From contig NC_006680.1 of assembly GCF_000091045.1 (NCBI RefSeq), forward strand, positions 126,001 to 190,000: a DNA stretch of 64,000 bases, in the 5' to 3' direction. Each line of letters opens with the position of its first letter. Position 1 is the stretch's first letter. Source of the stretch: Cryptococcus deneoformans JEC21 (Eukaryota > Basidiomycota > Tremellomycetes > Tremellales > Cryptococcaceae). This document shows positions 33,257-43,562 of the stretch, one piece after another. The translations under genes and the position numbers were made by a program. The notes under the pieces were generated by a model. That model was not told the DNA's origin. It saw only the letters and a list, made by a program, of their open reading frames with translations, and searched no databases.

Positions 33257-34313
33257 CGCGTCTGGTCGACCGCGTCCAACAACAAGACGATACGCTGGCG
33301 CTCCTCACTGAGCTGCTGGCTAAACAAAACAAACTATCAGCTACCAAGGAACGTTATACACCCCGAGGTATACCATTGCCCAAGGCGTCAGACATCCCTC
33401 GTTTCGAGGGTCCCCTTGGCGATGCGGACCGCGCCCTTACCCATTTGCGTCGGCTTCAACAGGTTTTGCGAACGCACAGCCTTCTGACTCCCTCGGATGA
33501 CGAGGAGGTGGAAGAGAGACGCCGTGTGACAGTGATTGAGCTGGCGAACAATTCGATTGAGTGCGCTGGTCTCGTTGGTTGGGTTGAGCAAGACGGTCAC
33601 CGTATGGAGGCCGATGGAATAACGACATGGGAGACGTGGTCAGCCGCCTTCAAGGCTAAGGCCATGCCGTCCAACTGGGAGTTCCGCGAAAGCCGTGCTC
33701 TTTTTCGCCTCTCCTTCCACGAGGTGTCGTCGGAGGGTTGGAAAAAATTCGACAACACGGTGATTTTGCACCGTGCCCACCTCCATGGGAGCAAGCTATA
33801 CCCAACCGACCAACAACTCACCAGTTTTTACCGTGCGGCCTGTCCCGAGCGCCTTTTCCTTCGCTTGGTTGACTTGCCCGAATTTCACGTCGACGATCTG
33901 GACGCCCTGCGGGCCTTGATCAGCAATCACGTCGAACGAATTCAACACGAGGATGCCGCCTCTCGGATTAGGTCCCGTCCCACCAACCAGGTTTCTTCCG
34001 ACAACGTCCAATTACCCCACTCTATGTCCTACTATCACGACCCTTCCCACGCTCTGCCATACTATCTCTCCCCGGCGGGCCGCCATATCCGGGAAGTCTT
34101 CCGCAAGGAGAACCGATGCTACGATTGTCGTAAAACGGGGCATCAGCATTCCAAGTGCCCTACCCGTACACGCGCTCCGACTCCTAAGGTCAACCAACTC
34201 GAGACTGAACTGACGGCAGGCGATGCCACCTCGGCCTATCTGACGTTAGCCCAAACCGTTCCTCCAGCCGATGATGATACCTGTGACGCGATGTACGCTC
34301 TTTTCCATCCTTT
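33257..34313 (+). pseudogene. Second copy of E1 gag, lacking its start
   Basis: Unit 2 of the tandem duplication. It lacks the E1 leader and the first dozen or so gag codons and is fused to an LTR end. It is otherwise the same gag with the CCHC knuckle, cut at 34314 by the duplicated minus-strand LTR. The nearest in-frame ATG is at 33376. Confidence 0.88.
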
Positions 34314-35258
34314 TGTAAGGTCCGGACAATAGACCTTCACTGTACTGTTGGGGCTAGCTCGGAGGGACAAGGCTCGGAGAGAACTGGTGGGCTCTTAGGG
34401 CTGGCAGGGCTCGAGGCTTAACTTCGGACTGGAGAGAAGCAAACAAGATCCCAAATGCATATGCTGATTATGTCCTATCAGCGACTAGTAAAGGAGACAA
34501 GATGAAGAATTGATAGGAACAAGAGGAGAAGGCAAGGTACTTGTGACTGTAAAGTCGGAAGAAAGAAAAGGTTGAACACAACAAGAATAAAAGAATAAGG
34601 AATTTGTGTGAAACCCAAAGAGCCCGAAGCTTACCTGATTATGTCCTATCAGCGACTAGTAAAGGAGACAAGATGAAGAATTGATAGGAACACTGATCAG
34701 GATTAGCCAGGAGGTCTGAGGGGAGAAGGTAATTAGTAGAGAGCTCTGCTTACAGAGGAGAAGGCAAGGTACTTGTGACTGTAAAGTCGGAAGAAAGAAA
34801 AGGTTGAACACAACAAGGATAAAAGAATAAGAAATTTGTGTGTCAACCTTTCCATGCACTTTGCCTTCGCTCTCGAAACCAGTCGCGACCAAAGCCCGGT
34901 AAACACCGGGGCTTGTGGCATGAAAAATCGGACAAGAAACTCGGACTTAGGACGAGAAATGGAAGAGAAAACAAGAAGAGAAAAAGCGGAAGTAAATGAT
35001 GATGCACGTGACCTGGGAGGGAGAGTGCGGATGCAATTTGACGCGCGCGACTTGGAGGAAAGGAGCGGAAGTAAATTGAGACGCGGCTCGGAGAAACAGG
35101 GGAAAAATAAAGCACGTGACCTGGGAAAGGGAGCGCGGATGCAATTTGATGCGCGCAACTTGGAGGAAGAAGCGGAAGCAAATTGAAACGCGGCTCGAAA
35201 TTAGAAGCTGGGGAAAGTGGTGACCGTGGGTCACTGGGTCGGAGGCTAGCCTCTTACA
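34314..35258 (-). repeat. Solo LTR, family 1 (minus), unit 2
   Basis: Duplicate of 31727-32671, with the same CCTTT flanks. Confidence 0.92.
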
Positions 35259-35841
35259 CCTTTGCTCTCCATATCCGTCCCAGTCTCCGCTGACAGCCAT
35301 TTATCAGCCCCCTCCCCTAAATTCTTACTCGACACGGGGGCGTCCACAACCTTTGTGTAAGTGCAGAGCCCTTACCACCACTCGTTCTCACCATATGATA
35401 GGATTTATCCCTATGCATTGGTCGATGTTGGTAGGTGAGATTTGATGCCGAAACGCGTCTTTCGGACTTCGCCGAAACGCGGCATCGAGCTCTGTCCGGC
35501 CTTATCCTATGCATGATATTTATTCTCATGCATAGGACCGGCAAATTGCTTCCGAAACGCGGCAGCGGACTTCGCCGGATCTCTGCCCCTTTTTTCGATG
35601 GACTTCTGTTTGTTTCCTCATACATTCATATATATATATATATATTGGTACATAGTTATAGTTCTCCTTTTACCTAGCAAACTTAATGCATATTCCCGTG
35701 CTAGTTTGCGTCCATTCAGACAACTATAACTATCTTATACCTCTACGAACGCTCTCCTCGAACGCTTTCTCGAACCTCATTTCCCCTTCGAACGCTCAAC
35801 GAACCCTGTCCGAACGCAGTGAGGCACCCACAGTGCCTACA

Positions 35842-38800
35842 GTAGGAAGAGACGCCTGGATGAAGGAGGGAGGTCGGGGAAGGCTTGGAAGGGTACGTAG
35901 TCGGCGACCAAAGACCAGTTGTGCTGGAGAGAAACCTGTGGAACGTCTGACAGTATTATTCATGGCTTGGGAAACACGAGGAAGGTACTTAACCCAAGAT
36001 TTGCCATGTCGGTCCACCCAGCTACGAAGGAGTTGAACTACCGTCTTGTTCGTACGCTCCGAGGCGCCGTCGGTTTGCGGATGGAAAGCCGTGGACATTT
36101 TGAGCTTGACGTTCTGCTGCTCCCAGAGGGTCGTCCAAAATCGTGAGGTAAATAGTGTATCGCGATCGGACGTAATAGAGAGCGGGAGGCCATAGCGAGA
36201 AACCCATCTGTCCCAAACCACGATAGCGAGGTCGCGAGCGTTATTACTGGTAGAACACGGAACCAATTCAATGAACCCGGTTAGTCTATCCGTGATCGTG
36301 AGAAGATAGTCATGTCCGCCGGAAGAAGGGAGTGGTCCTACAAAATCGATAGCGATATCATCGAATTTATCGCGTGGGACCGGAAGCGGATGCAAGGGGC
36401 CAGCCGGCTTCGTCGTGGGTGCGTTCGCCTGTTGACATAAATGGCACGCACGGACAAACTCACGAACATCCTTGGACATTGTCTCCCAAAAGTATCCACT
36501 CCTAAGTACCTCCATGGTTTTCTCCACTCCCAGATGCCCAGCAGTGCCTTCATGGGCTTGCCGCATAAGTTCCTCACGAAGTGTATTAACGTCCGGAATG
36601 CATAAGCGGTTGTCAACGAGGAGAAGTCGGTGGGTATCATGATCATGGAAGGTAACACCTGGAGCAGTAGACTGATCAGCAAGCCATTCTTTGAATAATA
36701 CATCACCTTGATAACCCTGCGCAATCGCGCGAAGGGTGTCCGGATCCAAAGTGGGCTCGTATGTCATTGTGGCATGAACTGAAACCGGTGATTGATCCAG
36801 AGAGGGGTCGGCAGGTTCGGCGGCGTCCGAAGGAGCATGACGAGAGAGGTAATCGGCGAGAGTATTGAACTCCCCTTTGATATATTCGATGCGGAGGTCG
36901 AAATCCTTCAGAGTACTCAGCCACCGAAGCTGACGGGGAGAGAGATTACGTTGACCTAGGAACCATTGAAGGGTAAAGTGATCGCAGTAGACGTGGACTG
37001 GAATGCCGTATAGCAGAGGGCGCCAATGATCGAGGGCATTAATAATCGCCAGCAGCTCACGGTCGTGTACCGGATAGTTCCGTTGTGCACTATTGAAAGT
37101 GCGCGAATCGTAGGCCACGGGCTGGGCGGACTCCCGAGAGGTACCGACACCAATCCAAGCGCCAGTACCTGTGTTGGAAGCGTCGGTGAATAGGAAAACC
37201 TGCTGCTTTCCCGCTTTGACAGCATCATAATCGATAACGGCAAGACAGGGGACAGTACTCACCGCGCGTCGAGTCGCTTCAAAGGCCGCCTTCTCCGCAG
37301 GGCCGAACGACCATCTCCAACCAGTCCATCCCTCGGGGAGGTGTCCCTTATGCATCTTGACAGCCTTGTAGTAAGCTTTCTCAGCCGCCGCATTCGGAGG
37401 AAGAGTGGCGTGAAGCACGGCGGTGTGGTCGGCCAGGTTGGGTACGAAATCGCGAAGGTAGTTGACGAGACCGAGGAACGAGTGGAGTTGGTGAGAATTG
37501 ACCGGGAGGGGGAACTGCTCGACGCGTGCGATTTTGGCGGGGTCAGGCAGAATCTGTCCGGGGCGGATGATGTGGCCTAAGAACGCTACTTCGTCGAGGA
37601 ACAGCTTTGACTTCTCACGCGAGCAGCGAAGACCACTTCGACGTAGGGCGGAAAGAACACTCACAATATTATCATGCAGGTCCTTCGCATCCTTCCCCCA
37701 GATGATGATATCGTCCACGTAAGCCTCGCAACATTCCCCAGTTAAACCTTGTAACGCCTCATTAATGCGACGCTGTTGAGCGGCCGGTGCGTTCCGGATC
37801 CCTTGAGGCATTACCACCCACTCTAGGAGACCGAGAGGAGTGGTGATAGCGGTTTTCGGGATGTCCTCCTCCTTCATTAGCGTCTGGAAAAAGGCATCCT
37901 TACAGTCAAGTTTTGCGAAAATCTTGCCCTTCCTGGCGGCACGGTGGAGGATATCCTGGACATTCCCCATAGGGTACATGTCGGGGACCGTGACATTGTT
38001 CAGAGCGCGGAAATCGCAGACCATTCTGAATTTGCCATTACCTTTGGACACGAGGAACGCCGGGGAGGCCCAAGGGGAACTGGAATAGCGAAGACGACCT
38101 GCATTCAGATGCTCTAACAGCATCTCTCGGAAACGAGGGAGCAGGGCTTCGGGTACGCGGTAAGGCGCCGAGTGTTTGGGAGTGGCGCCATGTTTGAGAT
38201 TAATTTCGAAACGGATACCCGATCTGGTCTTTGATATGGTGGGGAAGTTTCGTACGTCGCCTAGGTCATCACAAAAGACATTGTGAAACTCGGCCTGGAG
38301 ACGACGCAGGACGTCTGTCAGACTGTGAGAATCTGCGGCCGCGGTCGCATGCGGAGTTGCTGGGTGGATCTCCGTGTGGTGTAGCCTAGTAGCGGAGACA
38401 AGCTCCGAAGGGGACGCGTCATCCTTTCGCAGTCCTAACGCAGATAGGTTCGCGCCTCCAGCCTCCAATAGGTGAACAAGGGAGGTTGTATCCGCCAATA
38501 AACCGTGCCGAGCAAGGAAGTTAAGCCCTAAGATACCATCATACGTTCCGTGCAAATCCATCACCACACCGTTTATTTGATACATCCTGTCGCCTAGAGA
38601 AAACGAGCCGATAACCGTATCGGTGACTATGGGACCCGCCTTTCCGCCAGCTAACCTAACTCTCATCCGTACGGCACTTGTCTTCACCGACCATCCCAGC
38701 CTCGCTGCCAGCTTTGGATCCACGAAGGTCGTGGACGCCCCTGTGTCGATTAGGAGCCTAATGAGACGAGCTGGCCAGAGGTCATCAGCCGGGATCGGAA

Positions 38801-39959
38801 CGGATATAGCAAGAAGAGGGTGGAAAAGGGCGTACGAAGAGTCTTGAATAGGTTCGGCGGCTGACGGAATAGTTTGCGCAAGAGTGAGGTACGCCGAAGT
38901 GGTATCCCCAGCAGTTAACTCGGTCTCCAGCTGATTCACCTTAGGCTGAGTATGGTGCGTACGACTGGGGCATTGTGGGTGTTGGTGACCAATCTTGCGG
39001 CAGTCGAAACAACGGTTCTCTTGGCGGAATACATTACGAATGTACCGACCGGCTGGCGAACGATAATAAGGGAGCGGGTGGGCGGGATCATAATAGTAAT
39101 TGACCAGCTGAGGAAGTTGAGCAGAGTCCGAGGATCGAGAGGCGGAAGAAGCAGGAGTCTTAATAGAGCGCGGTACGTGTTGAGAGGCTGCATCTTCATG
39201 TGCGATTCGTTCAATATGATTGCTAATCAACACACGTAGACCATCCAAATCGTTCGTGTGGAATCCGGGCTCATCCACTAGGCGGAGAAAAAGGCGCTCG
39301 GGACAAGCAGCACGGTAAAGGCGAGCAATTTCGTGGTCGAGGGGATAGTGGTGGGTACCGTGAAGATGGCTGCGATGAAGAATAACAGCATCGTCGAATT
39401 TTCGCCACGCATCGGGAGAAATCTCTTGAAGTGAGAGACGGAATAAGGTACGAGACTCCCGATACTCCCAGTGTGAAGGCATGGCCTTAGCTTTGAAAGC
39501 AACTGACCAGTCTTGCCAAGTACTCCTCCCATCCTCCTCCATACGGCGGCCCTCGTGTTCGACCCAACCAACTAAGCCAGCACAGTCTATCGAATTGTTG
39601 GCCAACTCAATTACAGTAATTCGCCTTCGCGCCTCAAGCTCCTCATCATCAGAAGGAGTCAATAAGCCGTTTGTTCGAAGTAGTTGTTGTAGGCGATGAA
39701 GATGGGTCAATACGCTGTCTGCATTCCCCAGGGGACCTTGGAAACGGGGAATGTCTGAGGGCTTAGGTAGAGGTAGACCCCGAGGATTGTACCGATCTTT
39801 AACCGTTGACTGTTTTTGTTGTTTGAGCAGTAACTCGGTAAGGAGTGCGAGTGTGTCGTCCTGCTTCTGGGCACGGCCAACAAGGCACTCCAAAAGCGCT
39901 GCAGTAGGGGATTCGGAAGGTGAGTCCTCCACTGCTCCTTTAGTGGGTTTCGGCGGCAT
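35842..39959 (-). CDS. E2 gag-pol polyprotein, all but the C-terminal end
   Basis: About 1370 codons without a stop. Order: gag with CCHC knuckle (C-F-D-C-R-K-I-G-H-Q-H-P-Q-C); protease RLLIDTGASTTFVD; RT (LRYSSSPWASPAFLVSKGN, KLDCKDAFFQTLM, MPQGIRNAPAAQQRR, YVDDIIIWG, FLGHII); RNase H (VFLFTDASNTGTGAW, CDHFTLQWFL); integrase zinc site (HEGTAGHLGVEKT .. CHLCQQAN) and D-D-E (IAIDFVGPL, SITSDRDTLF, TDGASERTNK). It starts MPPKPTKGAVEDS, 44 bp inside the minus-strand LTR. The frame leaves the element at 35842 and its continuation lies at 40491 on the other strand. All catalytic residues are intact, so the inversion appears recent. Confidence 0.93.
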
Positions 39960-40002
39960 CGTAGATATTGCGATTCGTGGGAAAGGCTAGTTTGAAAAAA
40001 AG

Positions 40003-40490
40003 TGTAGGCACTGTGGGTGCCTCACTGCGTTCGGACAGGGTTCGTTGAGCGTTCGAAGGGGAAATGAGGTTCGAGAAAGCGTTCGAGGAGAGCGTTCGTA
40101 GAGGTCTAAGATAGTTATAGTTGTCTGAATGGACGCAAACTAGCACGGGAATATGCATTAAGTTTGCTAGGTAAAAGGAGAACTATAACTATGTACCAAT
40201 ATATATATATATATATATGAATGTATGAGGAAACAAACAGAAGTCCATCGAAAAAAGGGGCAGAGATCCGGCGAAGTCCGCTGCCGCGTTTCGGAAGCAA
40301 TTTGCCGGCCCTATGCATGAGAATAAATATCATGCATAGGATAAGGCCGGACAGAGCTCGATGCCGCGTTTCGGCGAAGTCCGAAAGACGCGTTTCGGCA
40401 TCAAATCTCACCTACCAACATCGACCAATGCATAGGGATAAATCCTATCATATGGTGAGAACGAGTGGTGGTAAGGGCTCTGCACTTACA
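40003..40490 (-). repeat. LTR, family 2 (copy d, minus)
   Basis: TGTAGGCACTGTGGG to GCACTTACA, 488 bp, reverse complement of copies b, c and e. Confidence 0.93.
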
Positions 40491-41069
40491 CCTACGCGGG
40501 CTGAATGGACTCTCGCTGCGGATCGCACTGACCTCTCGCTCGCCGACGCCCGCGATAACCTCATTTTGGCGAAACATCGTATGGCCGTCCAGGCCAATCG
40601 CCATCGCCGTCCGGAAGTAGTCTACAAGGTTGGGGATTGGGTGTGGTTGGATACACGAAATAGGTTGAAGGAATTTCGTGCTGGAGACGGGGAATATCGC
40701 ACTGCTAAGTTCTTCCCCCGCTTCCAGGGGCCTTACCAGGTACAAGGAGCTAACCCCGCCCTCTCAGTTTACCGTCTTCACATGAATGACCGGACATACC
40801 CAAAATTCCATGGTCATCTCCTTAAGCCTTATCTGTCATCGCCTAGGTTTCATCAAACATCACTGGTAACCCACCAATCGGACACTGGACGTCGCAGCAT
40901 TCTTCAAATCCTGGATGATCGAGTGTATCGCGGTCATAGACAACTCCGGGTAGTACTCAGCGGCGACGGTCCTAATGGTCAATGGAGGAATCTCGACGAC
41001 TTGCGTACACACGATGGTTTCCGGGCCTTATATGATGAATATATAGGCGACGACGAACTGGCCTTGTGA
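40491..41069 (+). CDS. E2 integrase C-terminal end with chromodomain-like tail
   Basis: Reads TRAEWTLAADRTDLS .. KHRMAVQANRHRRPEVVYKV, GDWVWLDTRN, FFPRFQGPYQV (the GPY/F-type module), PKFHGHLLKPY. It ends with ILDDRVYRGHRQLRVVLS .. GQWRNLDDL .. FRALYDEY, which has the spacing of a chromodomain (ILD.R..R...L.V...G...WE..E.L). The reading phase matches the end of the minus-strand frame at 35842 across the CCTAC duplication. Chromodomains steer related elements to heterochromatin; here the aromatic cage is not clearly complete. Confidence 0.85.
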   Translation, partial: PTRAEWTLAADRTDLSLADARDNLILAKHRMAVQANRHRRPEVVYKVGDWVWLDTRNRLKEFRAGDGEYRTAKFFPRFQGPYQVQGANPALSVYRLHMNDRTYPKFHGHLLKPYLSSPRFHQTSLVTHQSDTGRRSILQILDDRVYRGHRQLRVVLSGDGPNGQWRNLDDLRTHDGFRALYDEYIGDDELAL

Positions 41070-41427
41070 GTCCCCTTCCTGTTTGCTCCTGTTTTCCTTT
41101 GTATCAGTGTCTGGGGGCTGTTTGCGTTTCTCTGTGGGTTTTTTGGCCATTATTGGTTTTTTTCCCTGGCTTGCGCTCAGCAAGACTAAATTAACAGGAC
41201 TTTCTCACAGAGTGTTCTCCTGCCCAGTCCTTCCAACGTGGATGGATTTGGAAAGTAACGTGTTGACAGGGGGGCGCTGGCAGTCCCCACGGCCTGGTGA
41301 TCGTTCGTTCTTTTGCCCCTATTCCCTTCTTTTCAATTTTACGTTCCTTTGCCTTATCTCTTAATTCTTTCCTTATCTCTTTGATCCGGTCGAGTCTTCC
41401 CCTGGCTCTCATCTGGGCGGGGGAGAG

Positions 41428-41915
41428 TGTAAGTGCAGAGCCCTTACCACCACTCGTTCTCACCATATGATAGGATTTATCCCTATGCATTGGTCGATGT
41501 TGGTAGGTGAGATTTGATGCCGAAACGCGTCTTTCAGACTTCGCCGAAACGCGGCATCGAGCTCTGTCCGGCCTTATCCTATGCATGATATTTATTCTCA
41601 TGCATAGGGCCGGCAAATTGCTTCCGAAACGCGGCAGCGGACTTCGCCGGATCTCTGCCCCTTTTTTCGATGGACTTCTGTTTGTTTCCTCATACATTCA
41701 TATATATATATATATATATTGGTACATAGTTATAGTTCTCCTTTTACCTAGCAAACTTAATGCATATTCCCGTGCTAGTTTGCGTCCATTCAGACAACTA
41801 TAACTATCTTATACCTCTACGAACGCTCTCCTCGAACGCTTTCTCGAACCTCATTTCCCCTTCGAACGCTCAACGAACCCTGTCTGAACGCAGTGAGGCA
41901 CCCACAGTGCCTACA
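41428..41915 (+). repeat. LTR, family 2 (copy e), 3' LTR of E2
   Basis: TGTAAGTGCAGAGCC to GTGCCTACA, 488 bp, preceded by a polypurine tract. The base after it starts a family-1 LTR fragment, so E2 landed in or recombined with that LTR. Confidence 0.92.
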
Positions 41916-42338
41916 TCCACTCTCCCTTCTCCCAAGTCATGTGCTTTATTTTTCCCCTATTTCTCCGAGCCATGTCTCAATTTACTTCCGCTCCTTTCCT
42001 CCAAGTCACGCGCGTCAACTTGCATCCGCTCTCTTCCTTCCAGGTCACGTGCATTATTTTACTTCCGCTTTTTCTCCTCTTATTTTCTCTTCCTTTTCTC
42101 GTCCTAAGTCCGAGTTTTTTGTCTGATTTTTCATGCCACAAGCCCCAGTGTTTACTGGAGCTTAGGTCGCGATTGGTTTCGAGAGTGAAGGCAAAAGTAC
42201 ATGGAAAGGTTGACACACAATTTCCTTTATTCTTTCATCCTTGTTGTGTTCAACCTTTTCCTTTCCGACCTTACAGTCACAAGTACCTTGCCTTCTCCTC
42301 TGTAAGCAGAGCTCTCTACCAGTTACCTTCTCCCCTCA
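41916..42338 (+). repeat. Family-1 LTR fragment
   Basis: Diverged match to the inner part of the family-1 LTR (TCTCCCTTCTCCCAAGTCATGTGC .. CCTCTGTAAGCAGAGC). Truncated at both ends by other elements. Confidence 0.85.
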
Positions 42339-42448
42339 TGTCACGAGCCTGCACAAAGAAGAAGAGATAAGATATCATAGGAGGGAGTTACATAATAGGA
42401 AGGCAAGATCCGATTCAGATAAGAAGGTCCAGCTGGACCTCCAGTTGG
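42339..42448 (+). repeat. Family-3 LTR fragment (plus)
   Basis: Starts TGTCACGAGCCTGCAC and stops after 110 bp, where a minus-strand copy of the same family begins. Confidence 0.8.
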
Positions 42449-43562
42449 TGTTACGACTCGTCCCCAACAAGGTCCGGCCTTGGAGACGAGATAGAAAGCC
42501 GTAGTTTAACTAAGCGATGAGATATATGTATGATATACCTCTTGACACTTGTCTGTTGGCATATGGTATAGGGCGGAGGTATATTCGCTTGGGAAGATCA
42601 GGCAAGCTTATATACTAGTGGAGTAAGTTTATGTTGAAGGTGGTGCAAGGTAAGACGAGAGTGAGCACTGGGAGCTCAAGGACCTTTCGCAAAGTAACTT
42701 ATGAAATATTGATCTTCGAGGGGAAGAAGATTGTCACGGGTGTCACGTCAGTCAGCGTAGCTGCCCAGCGCTCAACTCAGATGATGTAGAACTCAATGAA
42801 TGAAAGTGAAGGATTCACGCCTAGCAGAGCTGGATGGAAGAATTGCCAGGCTGACGGAACAGAAGCTGGACTTAGAAGGAGGAATAGCCAGGGCCTGAAG
42901 GAGCAGGAGCTGGACTAAGGGCTGACTGAAGCGACTTAAAAGAAAAGAATGCTCGGAGGCAAGGTAGTGAGAAAGGACAACAGTATTGATTATCTGGGGA
43001 CTATGAAAACTACGAAAAGCTATCTTCTTATATACCTTTCCTTCCTTCTGCTTACTCATCTCTCTCAGGAGAAAGTTATCGCTAACTCATGGCGGGGACA
43101 GAGCTGTCGGACCGGGGGGAAATGAACACTGACCAAGTGTTGGGGAAGAAGAGGAGAGTGCTGACCAGGCGAAACGAAAGAAGAGGCAAGCCGAAAGATG
43201 CCTCTGTTGATTTTGCAAGAATCGGGCGATAAATCACAGTCATCTGAGGTGGAGGTTTGTTTGGTTACTTTGGGGACAAGGTGGAATAATATCCCGTTGC
43301 CCGGTTAAAGACGCCGCAGAGTGCGATTCTTGCATAACATCGTGACAAAGATCAAGATCGAGGACAGAGCTCCCCTTTATATACTTCTACAGAAATCTAT
43401 TTATATCCTTCGAGGTCCAACTGGAGGTCCAACTGGAGGTCCAGCTGGAGGTCCTGCTGGAGGTCCTGCTGGACCTTCTTATCTGAATTGGATCTTGCCT
43501 TCCTATTACGTAACTCCCTCCTATGATATCTTATCTCTTCTTCTTTGTGCAGGCTCGTGACA
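42449..43562 (-). repeat. Family-3 LTR (minus), split by a family-5 LTR
   Basis: TGTTACGACTCGTCC to CAGGCTCGTGACA. About 500 bp remain once the nested 42732-43347 LTR and one target repeat are discounted. The two ends, seen singly elsewhere (17253, 45333, 52470), are shown here to belong to one LTR. Confidence 0.82.
42732..43347 (+). repeat. Solo LTR, family 5
   Basis: TGTCACGGGTGTCACG to ATCGTGACA, 616 bp, flanked by the target duplication AAGAT at 42727-42731 and 43348-43352. The only copy in the window. Strand is arbitrary. Confidence 0.88.

Larger units (their letters stand above)
30670..35841. repeat. 2.59-kb tandem duplication of nested elements
   Basis: Unit 1 is 30670-33256 and unit 2 is 33257-35841, offset 2587 bp. 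Each holds E1 gag (from RLVDRV on), the minus-strand family-1 LTR, a protease scrap and a family-2 LTR. A few base differences separate the units (for example around 30888 versus 33475). The junction fuses the LTR end GTGCCTACA to mid-gag CGCGTCTGG. Confidence 0.92.
35356..41915. mobile_element. Chromovirus-like gypsy element E2 with internal inversion
   Basis: Order on the plus strand: LTR(+) 35356-35841; gag-pol on the minus strand 39959-35842; LTR(-) 40003-40490; integrase tail on the plus strand 40491-41069; purine tract GCGGGGGAGAG; LTR(+) 41428-41915. CCTAC stands at 40491-40495 and its complement GTAGG at 35842-35846, each touching an LTR. This is what remains if an LTR inserted in the integrase frame and the segment between it and the 5' LTR then inverted. 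Confidence 0.88.
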
